DNA of 64,000 bases from Cytobacillus gottheilii (GCF_001636345.1 NZ_KV440945.1:15001-79000), one strand, 5' to 3'. Counted from the stretch's first letter, positions 8,839 through 18,256 are shown. Notes: generated by a model not told the origin, from the letters alone. A program made the numbers and translations.

Positions 8839-9429
8839 TTGGAAGCTCTGATCTTAGAAATGATTGAGGCTTTTAAAGGATTATCTTACTTTGGCATCAT
8901 GCTGGCCTTAACATTTGAATTTGTTCCAGCTGAGCTTGTACTGCCGCTAGCTGGCTTTTGGGTATATGAAGGGGACATGAATTTATATGGAGCGATTATT
9001 GCCGGTTCCATCGGCGGTGTTCTCGGTCCATTGACATTATATGCATTAGGCCGATATGGCGGCCGTCCGGTTGTTTTAAAATTTGGAAAGTATTTTCTAG
9101 TAAAAGAAGAGCATATTGATAAAGCGGATGAATTTTTTGCAAAGTATGGGGGAGCAGTTGCCTTTTTAGGACGATTTATTCCTGGGGTGCGCACAGCTAT
9201 TTCCATTCCATGCGGGATGGCTAAGATGAATATTTGGAAATTCATCATCTATACATATGTTGCCATGCTTCCTGTCACAGCCATTTACGTTTATTTAGGC
9301 TATGCTTTAGGGCCGCAATGGGAAAGAGCTGGAGCCATCTTTGCTCAGTATGCGAACTATCTTCTGATCCCGATTGCGCTATTCCTTATTTGGTTCGTGT
9401 TTACAAGACTCCGGAAGAGAAAAATCTAA
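8839..9429 (+). CDS. DedA family membrane protein
   Basis: 196 residues with the DedA/SNARE-associated domain: an N-terminal hydrophobic segment, a re-entrant region around E28-L47, the hallmark F(L)GRFIPGVRTAISIPCGMAKM (about 114-134), and two C-terminal membrane helices ending in a basic RLRKRKI tail. DedA proteins act in membrane lipid recycling; several Firmicute members (UptA, PetA) flip undecaprenyl phosphate or phosphatidylethanolamine. Which substrate applies here cannot be told. The start is TTG at 8839, chosen because GGAGGAGG lies ten bases upstream. Monocistronic with its own terminator. Confidence 0.9.
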   Translation: MEALILEMIEAFKGLSYFGIMLALTFEFVPAELVLPLAGFWVYEGDMNLYGAIIAGSIGGVLGPLTLYALGRYGGRPVVLKFGKYFLVKEEHIDKADEFFAKYGGAVAFLGRFIPGVRTAISIPCGMAKMNIWKFIIYTYVAMLPVTAIYVYLGYALGPQWERAGAIFAQYANYLLIPIALFLIWFVFTRLRKRKI

Positions 9430-9452
9430 GGTTTATTATCTTAAATAACAAC

Positions 9453-9480
9453 AATAGCGGCTAATTTGCCGCTATTTTTA
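9453..9480 (+). terminator. Terminator after the DedA gene
   Basis: AATAGCGGC (9453-9461) pairs with GCCGCTATT (9468-9476), followed by TTTA. Confidence 0.8.
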
Positions 9481-9585
9481 TTTTACTTATGCAGATTAGA
9501 AAACAGTTATGCAAAATACTGCCTGCAACATAAAATGTGTGCACTGTATTATACTTTTGTTAATCATCAAAAAGGAGTGAAATAA

Positions 9586-10263
9586 ATGCAACACAAACCA
9601 AGTATCCGTAAAGAAGACATCCTAAATGCGTTCCAATTTCGCCATGCATGCAAGGAATTCAATCCGGCACAAAAAATTACAGAAGAGGATTTTGCATTCA
9701 TTCTAGAAACTGCAAGACTCTCTCCATCCTCATTCGGCTTTGAACCTTGGAAATTTGTTGTTCTGCAAAATGAACAGATAAGAGAAAAGCTGCGAGCTGT
9801 TTCCTGGGGTGCACAAAAAACACTTCCAACAGCCAGTCACTTCGTTCTTATTCTGAGCCGAGTAAAACAAAGTCTTACTCCAGAATCTGATTATATCCAG
9901 CATATCATGAAGGACGTCCATCAAATGCCGCCCGAAGTTGTTAAAGGGATTGGTGGAGCCTACTCCAACTTTATCGAAAATGAATTTAAGCTTAATGCCT
10001 TTGACGAACTGTTCTTTCAGTGGGCATCAAGACAATCGTATATTGCTCTCGGAAATATGATGACGGCCGCAGCCATGATTGGCGTTGACTCATGTCCAAT
10101 TGAGGGCTTTGATAAAGGAAAAGCAGAGGTTATTTTAAAAGAAGAAGGCATCCTAACCGACGACTTCGGTCTCTCCTGCTTCGTTGCATTCGGCTATCGC
10201 GCACAAGATCCGCATCGCCCAAAATCCAGACAGCAGGCAGAGGATATTATTCATTGGGTATAA
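9586..10263 (+). CDS. NAD(P)H-dependent nitroreductase, YfkO-like
   Basis: 225 residues of the nitroreductase fold (FMN-dependent, homodimeric, cytoplasmic). FMN-binding signatures are FRHACKEFNP near the N-terminus, LSPSSFGFEPWKF (about 46-58) and the C-terminal IGVDSCPIEGFD plus GYRAQDPHRPKSRQ. The pattern is close to B. subtilis YfkO as I remember it. Such enzymes reduce nitroaromatics and quinones by two electrons; the natural substrate is unknown. It is monocistronic, with AAAGGAGTG upstream of the ATG and a terminator immediately after. No regulator gene is adjacent. Confidence 0.92.
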   Translation: MQHKPSIRKEDILNAFQFRHACKEFNPAQKITEEDFAFILETARLSPSSFGFEPWKFVVLQNEQIREKLRAVSWGAQKTLPTASHFVLILSRVKQSLTPESDYIQHIMKDVHQMPPEVVKGIGGAYSNFIENEFKLNAFDELFFQWASRQSYIALGNMMTAAAMIGVDSCPIEGFDKGKAEVILKEEGILTDDFGLSCFVAFGYRAQDPHRPKSRQQAEDIIHWV

Positions 10264-10270
10264 AATAAAG

Positions 10271-10310
10271 AAAGGCTCGTTAGTCACATTTAATGACCAA
10301 CGAGCCTTTT
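10271..10310 (+). terminator. Terminator after the nitroreductase gene
   Basis: An 11-bp stem AAAGGCTCGTT/AACGAGCCTTT with a further GTCA/TGAC helix inside, ending in TTTT. The A-rich left flank lets it work in the other direction too. Confidence 0.85.
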
Positions 10311-10426
10311 ACTTTAATAAATGGAAGAATAGCGAAAAAATAACAAATAGCTGTACAGCAACTCTTTGGGATCTTACTTATACTTCCAGGCAATCCGGTT
10401 ATAAGTACGGCTTGCACACGAATCCA

Positions 10427-11062
10427 CTAGTTTATTTTTTCAACATATTGGCGAGCCAATTCTGTCACTTTCTGATAATCTCCATCCGCTTTTGCTGCGT
10501 TGACTAGGTTTCCTCCTACTCCAACAGCCACACAGCCATTATCAAGCCACTCTTGAATATTATCCAGACTTACTCCGCCTGTTGGCATAATATTTACATG
10601 AGGCAATGGAGCTTTTACTGCTTTAATATAATCCGGTCCCACCAAGCTGCCAGGGAAAAGCTTAATCACATCTGTCCCATAAGTCAGTGCTTCCTGCATT
10701 TCAGTGATGGTTACGCATCCTGGCATATACGGAATGCCATATAAGTTACAAAGCTTCGCAACTTGTTTGCTGAAAGCAGGACTGACAACAAATTCACTTC
10801 CTGCCATAATCGCTAATCTTGCTGTTGTCTCATCCAATACGGTGCCGGCCCCAACAACCACTCTGCTGTCATCTTTATATTCAGAGACCAGTGATTTAAT
10901 AGCATCCTCTACACCAGGGATTGTGTATGTCAGCTCCACGCACGTGATTCCACCTTCAATACAGGCTTTTGTAATCTGTATAGCCTCTTCAGAAGAATCT
11001 GCGCGGATGACAGCGACGATTTTTGATTGTGCAATCTGCTGCAAGGTATTTATTTTTTTCAT
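10427..11062 (-). CDS. kdgA: 2-dehydro-3-deoxy-phosphogluconate (KDPG) aldolase
   Basis: 211 residues of a class I aldolase TIM barrel (KDPG/KHG aldolase family). Glu43 in VELTYT and Lys134 in DVIKLFPGS are the catalytic base and Schiff-base lysine; GAGTV and MPTGGV bind phosphate. It splits KDPG into pyruvate and glyceraldehyde 3-phosphate. It follows the KDG kinase gene by 19 bp in a two-gene operon, which together takes KDG from pectin or uronate breakdown to central metabolism. No uronate isomerases or transporter are in the window, so KDG must be made by genes elsewhere. An AGGA site lies ten bases ahead of the ATG. Confidence 0.95.
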   Translation of the reverse strand: MKKINTLQQIAQSKIVAVIRADSSEEAIQITKACIEGGITCVELTYTIPGVEDAIKSLVSEYKDDSRVVVGAGTVLDETTARLAIMAGSEFVVSPAFSKQVAKLCNLYGIPYMPGCVTITEMQEALTYGTDVIKLFPGSLVGPDYIKAVKAPLPHVNIMPTGGVSLDNIQEWLDNGCVAVGVGGNLVNAAKADGDYQKVTELARQYVEKIN

Positions 11063-11081
11063 TTACTTTCATTCCTTTCTA

Positions 11082-12047
11082 TTAGTTTGCTGTTTTCATA
11101 GAACCTGCGGATTGAATAAAATGCTCTAACTTCTCTCTTGTCGGCAGGCCTTCATTATCTCCAGGAGAGCTGAGCTGAATGGCACCAATGGCATTACCGC
11201 GTATGACACTATCTTCAATAGACAATCCTTCTGATAATCCGCTGATCACTCCAGCTGCAAATCCATCTCCTGCTCCAACAGTGTCAATAATTTCATCCAC
11301 TTTAAAGCCTTTAATATACGTTCCTTCATAATCCTGCCCTTTGGCATAGGCGCCTTTTTCCCCAAGCTTAATGACAACGAGCTTTACACCTTTATGAAGA
11401 TAGTAGTCAGCGATTTCCTCTGGTGTATCAAAGCCTGTTAAAATTTTTCCTTCTGAAATGCCTGGCAGAACCACATCGCATTTAGCAGCTAGGTCATTAA
11501 TGCTTCGAACCATCTCTTCTTGACTATTCCATAAATTTGGACGCAGATTCGGATCAAACGTTATGGTAGCCCCGGCTTTTCTGCCTTCTTCTGCAAAAAA
11601 GTGAGAAACAGCTTTTGTCTCAGAGGAAAGTGCCAAAAATACACCCGTTAGATGCACAACATCAAACTTAGTGAAGTCTACCTCCTTAAATTGATCCAGT
11701 CCAATTCTGGAAGCGGCACTTCCTTTACGGAAACTGGCGACATGAGGATCTCCTTCTGTCACCTTTTCTTTCATCTGCAAGCCTGTAACATAGTCATTGC
11801 TCTCAAAAACGAATGAACTGCTTATATGTTCACTTTCAATAAATCTTTTAATCGATTTGCCTAAAGGATCATTTCCCACTTGAGTGGCATAATACACCTC
11901 ATGGCCAAGTCTCGCCATGCCAACGCTTACATTTAGCTCTGCTCCAGCAATCGAGCGCGTAAATTTCTGCACCTTTTCCAGCGGGCCAAATTCATCTGAA
12001 ACAAACAAGCCCATTGCTTCGCCGATTGTTACGATCCTCTTCCCCAT
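11082..12047 (-). CDS. kdgK: 2-dehydro-3-deoxygluconokinase (KDG kinase)
   Basis: 321 residues of the PfkB/ribokinase family. The N-terminal substrate half carries GAELNVSVGMARLG (about 35-48) and the C-terminal half the ATP/anion-hole signature DTVGAGDGFAAG (255-266) with Asp261 as catalytic base. It phosphorylates KDG to KDPG for the aldolase encoded next. First gene of the pair, with GAGGTGG ahead of the ATG and a strong sigma-A promoter plus a palindromic operator candidate about 80-125 bp upstream. Specificity for KDG rather than another sugar is inferred from the aldolase neighbour. Confidence 0.93.
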   Translation of the reverse strand: MGKRIVTIGEAMGLFVSDEFGPLEKVQKFTRSIAGAELNVSVGMARLGHEVYYATQVGNDPLGKSIKRFIESEHISSSFVFESNDYVTGLQMKEKVTEGDPHVASFRKGSAASRIGLDQFKEVDFTKFDVVHLTGVFLALSSETKAVSHFFAEEGRKAGATITFDPNLRPNLWNSQEEMVRSINDLAAKCDVVLPGISEGKILTGFDTPEEIADYYLHKGVKLVVIKLGEKGAYAKGQDYEGTYIKGFKVDEIIDTVGAGDGFAAGVISGLSEGLSIEDSVIRGNAIGAIQLSSPGDNEGLPTREKLEHFIQSAGSMKTAN

Positions 12048-12124
12048 TTTATATCCACCTCACTGATTTAACTCCATACTTCTTATTGCATTTATTTTTT
12101 CACATACACATCGTTTCATATTAT

Positions 12125-12174
12125 GGAACAATGTTCCGTAAATTAATTATACATTGCCTCTATTTAATGGTCAA
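12125..12174 (-). promoter_or_regulatory. kdgK-kdgA promoter with overlapping palindromic operator candidate
   Basis: On the minus strand TTGACC (12174-12169), a 17-bp spacer and TATAAT (12151-12146), then eight bases and the perfect 13-bp palindrome GGAACATTGTTCC (12137-12125) at the expected transcription start. The placement is that of a repressor site. The GGAACAnTGTTCC form resembles operators of IclR-type KdgR regulators. No regulator gene is adjacent. Confidence 0.75.
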
Positions 12175-12278
12175 TGAGAAAAAGGCTGCAGATATTTTCT
12201 TATGCAAATGAAAGAGACACTGTTTGACTGCTGATTTTTCTTCGTCAGTCATTCAATGTCCCCATCAGAAGCTGGTAT

Positions 12279-14027
12279 TCACGGCTTATACTCTTTTGCA
12301 TTCTCCATTGCCGGAATTAAGATCCGAATGAATGTCCCTTTATTCGGCGTACTGTTTACTTGAATGGTGCCATCATGCAGTTGTACAAGTTGTTTGGCAA
12401 TCGCCATGCCAAGCCCTGTTCCCATACTCGTATCACTTGTATTAGTGCCCCGGTAGTACCGCTGAAATAGCTTATCAAGTGTTTCCTGATCCATGCCAAC
12501 TCCATCATCTTCAACTTTAATCACAATAAAATGCTGTTCTATCAAAGAAACTGAAACAGTAATAGATGTATGAGCAGGGTTATATTTAATGGCGTTTTGA
12601 ATTAAATTGTCGAGGATCCGCTGAAACCACTTGGGGTCAATATGAGCTGATATTCTCTTAGGAGAAGGATTAAATAGCAGGTTCAGGTCCTTGTTGTTTG
12701 GATCATTAACAAAATAAATGATGGTTCTGCGGATAAATTCATTTAGATCCACTTCTTCTTTTACAATAGGGAGTGCCTGATTCCGCAGCCGGTAAGTCAG
12801 TGTCAGGTCCTCAAGCAATTCCATCATATAAGCTGACTTGTCAGTGATAATTTCTCCAAACTCCTTTGTTTCCTTTTCAGACCAAGAATAATTTGGCGAT
12901 TTAAGCATTTGAGAGTAACCTGCTATGGACGCAAGCGGAGTTTTTAAATCATGTGATATCCCGCTGATCCACTCTTCTCTTGTCTTCGTCATTTTCAGCC
13001 GCTCAGATTCATTATCTTTTAACGTTTTCGTAAGCTGATGAAGAGCCAGAATAAAATCTTTATATAATCGGTATTTCTTTTTTAGCTTTCCCTTTTTATT
13101 CATCAGGACAGATTGCTGATGGAGATCCTGTGGTTCTTCAAAAATACCATCACCAAGATTTTTGATCCATTTCATCATTGTAATCAGCGGAATGCCAAAT
13201 TTGCGCGCATACCAGAACGTTCCCAATAGAAGCAATAAAAACAGAATCACAAAGGCAATCAGAAAACTTTGACTGATATGTTTATAGAAGCTCTCATCAA
13301 TGGATGCTGCTGGGTCATTGTGACCTATGCCTACGATAAGCGTTTGTCCTGTCTCTTCATGGAAGTAAGCACTCGCTGAATTTTTGTCGTGTTCTGCGAT
13401 GATAGAAAGTTCCTCAAAACTGTAATGATTAGGCTGTGCTTCTGCTGCAAATTCATCCACGACCTCGCCAGCTGGATTGATAAGTTGAACCCAGCTGTGT
13501 TCTTTATTCAATTTGTCTATTGCACGATCCGTTAAGTTTAGTTTCTGTTGATCCCACTCTGCCAGCATTTTGGTCTCTGTTAGCAGATCTTGTAATGCAG
13601 TTCCTCTTCTGACCAATAAATAGTAGGGGTCCATATCCTTCCAATCAACCAGATCAATAAATGAATGTTCCCCTGTTTCTCCTAAAATTAGTGAAGCTAA
13701 TTCACCTTGCTCTATCTGAGAAGGATCTGTTTCTGACGAAGGATAAGAACCAGCAATTTGACCTTCTGCTGTGAAAACGATTAGTTCCATATCCTGATTT
13801 TTTACCAGCTGCTTCAACTTGTCATTAAACACAGCCTTTCCATCTTTCATAGAGATGGCCTCTGAAAAATAAAACGAATCACCATTGGACAAATCCTTCT
13901 CAATGTCAGCGCTGCTAATCGAAAAGCCAATCATTCCCCAGATCGCTATGAATAAAAGAAGCAGCAGAATAAAGCCTATTATAATCTGAAATAAAAACTG
14001 GACAATAAAACGTCTATAAATGTTCAT
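12279..14027 (-). CDS. Two-component sensor histidine kinase
   Basis: About 582 residues from the ATG at 14027. It has one membrane helix (about 10-35), a roughly 210-residue extracytoplasmic sensor region, a second helix (about 253-273), a charged linker and a HisKA domain with the H-box WISGISHDLKTPLAS (His359), then a HATPase_c domain with N (LIQNAIKYN), G1 (VEDDGVGM) and G2 (GTGLGMAIAKQL) boxes. All kinase motifs are complete. The start overlaps the regulator gene by 14 bp, so the two are translationally linked. The sensor region has no family I recognise, so the signal is unknown; divergence from the ABC exporter suggests a role in its control. Confidence 0.93.
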   Translation of the reverse strand: MNIYRRFIVQFLFQIIIGFILLLLLFIAIWGMIGFSISSADIEKDLSNGDSFYFSEAISMKDGKAVFNDKLKQLVKNQDMELIVFTAEGQIAGSYPSSETDPSQIEQGELASLILGETGEHSFIDLVDWKDMDPYYLLVRRGTALQDLLTETKMLAEWDQQKLNLTDRAIDKLNKEHSWVQLINPAGEVVDEFAAEAQPNHYSFEELSIIAEHDKNSASAYFHEETGQTLIVGIGHNDPAASIDESFYKHISQSFLIAFVILFLLLLLGTFWYARKFGIPLITMMKWIKNLGDGIFEEPQDLHQQSVLMNKKGKLKKKYRLYKDFILALHQLTKTLKDNESERLKMTKTREEWISGISHDLKTPLASIAGYSQMLKSPNYSWSEKETKEFGEIITDKSAYMMELLEDLTLTYRLRNQALPIVKEEVDLNEFIRRTIIYFVNDPNNKDLNLLFNPSPKRISAHIDPKWFQRILDNLIQNAIKYNPAHTSITVSVSLIEQHFIVIKVEDDGVGMDQETLDKLFQRYYRGTNTSDTSMGTGLGMAIAKQLVQLHDGTIQVNSTPNKGTFIRILIPAMENAKEYKP

Positions 14028-14724
14028 GACGAGCCCCGTCCGGAACAAATTTATAACCGAGTCCCCGGACCGTTACAATGTACTTAGGTTTACTTGGGTT
14101 CTCTTCAATCTTTTCACGAAGCTTTCTAATATGTACCATAATCGTATTATCCTCGCCTAGAAACGCTTCGCCCCACACTCGTTCATAGAGCTGGCTTTTG
14201 CTGAACAGCTGGTTCGGATGCTTACAAAAGAATAGCAGCAGCTGATATACTTGTGCAGGCAACTCAACCTGTTTCCCTTTTACTTTTACTTCTCCAGACG
14301 AGGCATTTACAGCCAAATATCCAAATTGATAGTTTGTTTGAGCAGGGATTGTTCTTAACGTATTCCTGCGCAGGTGAGCTTTCACTCTCGCTACAACTTC
14401 CAATGGATTAAACGGTTTTGTAATATAGTCATCAGCTCCCAGAGCAAATCCTGAAAGTTTATCTAAATCAGTTGATTTTGCTGTTAAAAAGAAAATCGGA
14501 GCATCCGTCGTTTCTCTAATTAAAGGACAGATTTCGAAGCCGCTTCGATTCGGCAGCATTACATCAAGCAGAATCAAATCGTATCGTTTCATCTTACAAA
14601 GCGATAATGCTTCCTCTGCTGTACCTGCCGTATCAATATGTTTAAAGGATTCTTTTGTTAAAATGATTTTTAGCATTTGTACAATGGCTTTTTCATCATC
14701 GACAATTAATATATGTTCTTGCAT
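14014..14724 (-). CDS. OmpR-family response regulator
   Basis: 236 residues: receiver domain (1-120) with acidic pocket DD9-10, phosphoacceptor Asp54 and the TKPF lysine; a winged-helix Trans_reg_C domain (about 140-230) ending in IVTVRGLGYKFVPDG. It is cytoplasmic and binds DNA as a dimer on tandem repeats. First gene of the regulator-kinase pair. The region to its right, up to the divergent ABC permease, contains a perfect 11-bp tandem repeat that fits an OmpR-type binding site, so this regulator probably controls the exporter. Confidence 0.95.
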   Translation of the reverse strand: MQEHILIVDDEKAIVQMLKIILTKESFKHIDTAGTAEEALSLCKMKRYDLILLDVMLPNRSGFEICPLIRETTDAPIFFLTAKSTDLDKLSGFALGADDYITKPFNPLEVVARVKAHLRRNTLRTIPAQTNYQFGYLAVNASSGEVKVKGKQVELPAQVYQLLLFFCKHPNQLFSKSQLYERVWGEAFLGEDNTIMVHIRKLREKIEENPSKPKYIVTVRGLGYKFVPDGARHEHL

Positions 14725-14785
14725 ACATTTTTCACCTCTTTTACTTACATCCCCATCTTACCATTAGATGTGATTTCGGATGGAA

Positions 14786-14842
14786 GAATTAAGGTTGAAT
14801 TAAGGTGAAGTTTCTTCTTACATAAGATTGAGTCCTTATACT
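14786..14842 (+). promoter_or_regulatory. Tandem 11-bp repeat and promoter of the ABC exporter operon
   Basis: GAATTAAGGTT (14786-14796) and GAATTAAGGTG (14797-14807) are head-to-tail with one mismatch, the one-turn spacing used by OmpR-type regulator dimers. Seven bases later lies a poor -35 (CTTCTT, 14814-14819), a 17-bp spacer and TATACT (14837-14842). A good -10, bad -35 and activator site abutting it suggest activation by the neighbouring response regulator. Confidence 0.65.
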
Positions 14843-14883
14843 GAATATCAATTACACATTTGTGAAGGGAGTATTAAAAAATT

Positions 14884-15573
14884 ATGTTTGTAATCAGCAA
14901 AAGGGAGTTTTTCAGTTTATTTAAAAGTATAAAATCCATTATTATCATCGCAATTTTATTGGCAACTGCTTATTATTCATCCAAATTCTCAAACGCATTA
15001 ACGAATCTCGTAGATTTTACTGCAGATGAAATGAATTATGTTCATACAATTGGACTGCTTTCATTATTGCTATTGTTTGGGCAGTTATTTGTATTAGGAC
15101 TTTCACATGATTGCATCAATAGAGAAACACATGAGCGGACGATGCGTTTTTTAGTAACAAGAACATCGAGATTGTCTATTTTGTTCGGAAAATTTTTGGG
15201 AATCGTTCTCTTCTGGACAGTCTGTGTCACCATTTCGTTTTTGATCATCAGCATTTTTGCCAGGCAGTTCGATTTTTTCAGCTTTTTTCAAGTCATGAGC
15301 CTCTTAATTTACCAGATTTCATTGACGATTCTGCTTTCTACAATCATTCCGAAACCAGGCATAACCATGTTTCTTGGTATTCTGCTTGGGATCGCTTTTC
15401 CGATTTTCGGGATGTGGATTACGTTTACGTCAAATGAATGGGTAAGCTGGCTTAAGTATATCACTCCATTTTACTATTTAGAACATGATAACTATTTATT
15501 CTTGATTATTAACCTGCTGGCGGCATTTCTGCTATTTATCTCAGCTGCCATTTTTACAAGGAGGGAATTTTAA
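14884..15573 (+). CDS. ABC-2 type transporter permease
   Basis: 229 residues, six predicted membrane helices (about 16-34, 55-76, 98-122, 140-158, 163-184, 205-224), short loops and a basic N-terminus. It resembles ABC-2 permeases of drug, lantibiotic or Na+ exporters. The substrate is unknown. It overlaps the ATPase gene by one base (TAATG), so the two are translated together as a half-size exporter. The ribosome binding site GGGAG is 12 bases from the ATG, wider than usual, which may limit translation. Divergent from the two-component genes. Confidence 0.88.
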   Translation: MFVISKREFFSLFKSIKSIIIIAILLATAYYSSKFSNALTNLVDFTADEMNYVHTIGLLSLLLLFGQLFVLGLSHDCINRETHERTMRFLVTRTSRLSILFGKFLGIVLFWTVCVTISFLIISIFARQFDFFSFFQVMSLLIYQISLTILLSTIIPKPGITMFLGILLGIAFPIFGMWITFTSNEWVSWLKYITPFYYLEHDNYLFLIINLLAAFLLFISAAIFTRREF

Positions 15574-16478
15574 TGATTGCGATTGAAACGAATCAGTTAA
15601 GAAAGTCATATGGAGCACATCAAGTAGTGAAGGGAATTGATCTGGTTATAGAAAAGGGCGAGGTTTTTGGTTTTCTTGGCCGCAATGGTGCCGGAAAATC
15701 AACCTTCATTAATATGCTGACAGGCATTATCCGGCCGACATCCGGCACCTTTTCGCTGCTTGGCGTCCATGGTTCTGTTGAGAAAGTAAAGAAACGCGTT
15801 GGTGTAATGCCTGACTACTCTACTTTTTATGAATCTTTAACGGCATTTGATCATTTAAAGTTTCTGTCTGCACTTTCTGGTAAACCTACTGGGAAACAAC
15901 ATTGTATGGCGGTCTTGCGGTCTGTCGGATTAGATGAGCATGCACATGTTAAAACCTCTAAATTTTCTTTTGGCATGAAAAAGAAGCTCGGTATTGCCCA
16001 GGCAATCATTCATGACCCGGAGCTCATTTTTCTCGATGAACCAACGTCTGGATTAGATGCAGAATCTGTTCTTCATATTCATAAGCTGATTCGTGATTTA
16101 AAAGAGCGTGGAAAGACTATTTTTATGACCTCCCACAATTTAGATGAGGTAGAAAAAGTGTGCACCCGAATTGCCATCATGAAAGAAGGAAAGGTTGGCA
16201 AAATTGGTACGATGGAGGAGCTGCGGACTTTTTACCGTTCCACACTGACTGTAACGGTTAAGCATTCTCCTATGTCTAAAGGAGATCAGCATACAATGAT
16301 GGAATGGCTGCAATCAGTTGGCACAGATGTTTCTGCTGCTGATTCACAAGTCACACTTACCCTTGATCACGAGAAAAAAATTGCAGAAGTCATCCGTGCT
16401 TTTAATCAGAAAAAAATCGATGTGTACCGTGTCAGTGTTGATGAACCTTCGCTTGAGGAGATATTTTTAGAAGAGTAA
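15573..16478 (+). CDS. ABC transporter ATP-binding protein
   Basis: 301 residues with a full nucleotide-binding domain: Walker A GRNGAGKST (about 35-43), Q-loop region, signature KFSFGMKKKLGIAQA (a degenerate LSGGQ), Walker B LIFLDEP and an H-loop in MTSHNLDEVE. A C-terminal extension of about 80 residues is typical of CcmA/DrrA-like exporters. GGAGGG eight bases ahead of the ATG is a strong site. It pairs with the upstream permease; together with the divergent two-component system this is the usual design of a regulated exporter or envelope-stress module. Confidence 0.93.
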   Translation: MIAIETNQLRKSYGAHQVVKGIDLVIEKGEVFGFLGRNGAGKSTFINMLTGIIRPTSGTFSLLGVHGSVEKVKKRVGVMPDYSTFYESLTAFDHLKFLSALSGKPTGKQHCMAVLRSVGLDEHAHVKTSKFSFGMKKKLGIAQAIIHDPELIFLDEPTSGLDAESVLHIHKLIRDLKERGKTIFMTSHNLDEVEKVCTRIAIMKEGKVGKIGTMEELRTFYRSTLTVTVKHSPMSKGDQHTMMEWLQSVGTDVSAADSQVTLTLDHEKKIAEVIRAFNQKKIDVYRVSVDEPSLEEIFLEE

Positions 16479-16487
16479 AAGGTGCCA

Positions 16488-16526
16488 AAATTTAAAAGAT
16501 CCCCATTAAGGGGATCTTTTAAATTT
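16488..16526. terminator. Bidirectional terminator between the ABC and malic enzyme genes
   Basis: A perfect 17-bp stem (16488-16504 with 16510-16526, five-base loop), A-rich on the left and T-rich on the right, between convergent genes. Confidence 0.9.
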
Positions 16527-16552
16527 TTCAGCATCAAGGTGAAGTGTAGTTA

Positions 16553-18256
16553 TTAAATTCTCGTCCAAACTCCAACACTTCTGATTTCTTTATATTCTGG
16601 TTCCCATACGGCATCGTTTACAGCTTTAGCAGGATCTGTTATTTCTGCTTTTGCAATTCCCTCTTCCATTGCTGCTTTTGCTACTTGAACTGCCACATAA
16701 ATCGATACTTCATGCAAATGCTCAATAGACGGAAGAAGAGATGCACCAGGCTGACTGCTGTCAGACATTTCGGCAACGGCATTTGAAGCGGCAACGAACA
16801 TCCCTTTTGAAATAACTTCGGCTTTAGCCACTATCGCTCCAAGTCCCAGCCCAGGGAATACAAATGCATTGTTCGACTGACCAATTTCATATGAGATTCC
16901 ATTATATTCTACATTATTAAACGGACTGCCAGTGGCAATGAGCGCTTTTCCATCTGTCCATTTAATCAGGTTTTCAGGTACAGCTTCTGCAAGAGAAGTC
17001 GGATTAGACATTGGCATGATGATTGGGCGTTCCACATGCTTTGCCATCTCTTTAATAATCTCTTCTGTAAACGCACCCGCTTGTCCAGAAGTACCAATTA
17101 AAATCGTAGGCTTTACTCTCTGCACCACTTCTTTTAAAGTGATAAGTCCTTCCTCATTACGGTCCCAGCCTTTTACTTCTGCAGCTGATCTGACATAAGG
17201 CTTTTGGAAGTCAAAAACATCTGGTGTTTCATCTGTCAGCAAGCCTCTATAATCAATAGCCCAGAACTGGCCATATGCCTCTTCTTTTGTCAGTCCATCA
17301 AGAATCATGGCATCAGCGATTTGATCAGCATTTCCAATTCCAGCAGCTCCTGGTCCAAAGACCACAACGCGCTGATCCTTCATAGAAACTCCTGTGACTT
17401 TCAACGCTGACATAATTGCAGCAAGTGTAACAGCACCTGTGCCTTGAATGTCATCATTGAATGTAAGAATTTTATCACCATATTTATCTAAGATTTTACG
17501 GGCATTTACATTGCCAAAGTCCTCCCAATGAAGAAGAACTTCTGGAAAATGAGATCTGGCAGATTCGATAAACAAGTCAATAAATTCATCATAGCGCTCT
17601 CCGCGGACACGAGGAAATTTATTCCCAACATATAGAGGATCAGCAATTAATTCCTGATTGTTTGTACCTACGTCAAGGACAACCGGCAGAACACGGCTAG
17701 GGTCAATTCCAGCAGCTGCTGTATAAACAGCAAGTTTTCCGATTGCAATATTAATGCCGCCTACCCCTTGGTCTCCGATGCCAAGTATACTTTCGGAGTC
17801 TGTAACAACGATTAAATCGATTCCATCTTTAGGCTGTCCAAGATTTTGAAAAGCTTCTTCAATTCCCTTTGGATCATCAATAGAAAGGTATAAGCCGCCT
17901 GGGCGACGGTAAGTATGTGAATACGACTGAATCGCATCGCTGACCGTAGGAGTATAGATAATCGGCAGCATTTCTGCTAAATGCTCTTTTAAAAGCCGAT
18001 AGAATAAAACAACATTACGGTTATATAAATCATATAGCAGTCCATTTTTGAATAAATTAGTCGTTCTCATGGAGTATTGCTCATAAGCTCTGCTCACTTG
18101 TTCCTCTAATGTAAGCACCTGTGATGGCAGCAGTCCATTTAGACCCAGATCTTCTCTTTCCTCTTTTGTAAATGCAATCCCTTTATTCAAATAAGGATTA
18201 GAGAGAATTTCTTTACCTTTTAATGGTGTGATAATAATATCCTTAGAAGCACTCAT
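16553..18256 (-). CDS. maeA: NAD-dependent malic enzyme
   Basis: 567 residues, the long SfcA/MaeA form. The N-terminal domain carries [16 protein letters not shown] and [13 protein letters not shown] with the catalytic Tyr; the signature [15 protein letters not shown] binds the metal, and [13 protein letters not shown] is the Rossmann dinucleotide loop. It oxidatively decarboxylates malate to pyruvate with NAD (NADP use cannot be excluded from sequence). The order maeN - maeA downstream of malK-malR makes a malate-utilisation cluster: uptake, sensing and conversion. An AAGGA site precedes the ATG. The 163-bp gap to maeN contains a terminator, so maeA has its own promoter. Confidence 0.95.
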   Translation of the reverse strand: MSASKDIIITPLKGKEILSNPYLNKGIAFTKEEREDLGLNGLLPSQVLTLEEQVSRAYEQYSMRTTNLFKNGLLYDLYNRNVVLFYRLLKEHLAEMLPIIYTPTVSDAIQSYSHTYRRPGGLYLSIDDPKGIEEAFQNLGQPKDGIDLIVVTDSESILGIGDQGVGGINIAIGKLAVYTAAAGIDPSRVLPVVLDVGTNNQELIADPLYVGNKFPRVRGERYDEFIDLFIESARSHFPEVLLHWEDFGNVNARKILDKYGDKILTFNDDIQGTGAVTLAAIMSALKVTGVSMKDQRVVVFGPGAAGIGNADQIADAMILDGLTKEEAYGQFWAIDYRGLLTDETPDVFDFQKPYVRSAAEVKGWDRNEEGLITLKEVVQRVKPTILIGTSGQAGAFTEEIIKEMAKHVERPIIMPMSNPTSLAEAVPENLIKWTDGKALIATGSPFNNVEYNGISYEIGQSNNAFVFPGLGLGAIVAKAEVISKGMFVAASNAVAEMSDSSQPGASLLPSIEHLHEVSIYVAVQVAKAAMEEGIAKAEITDPAKAVNDAVWEPEYKEIRSVGVWTRI

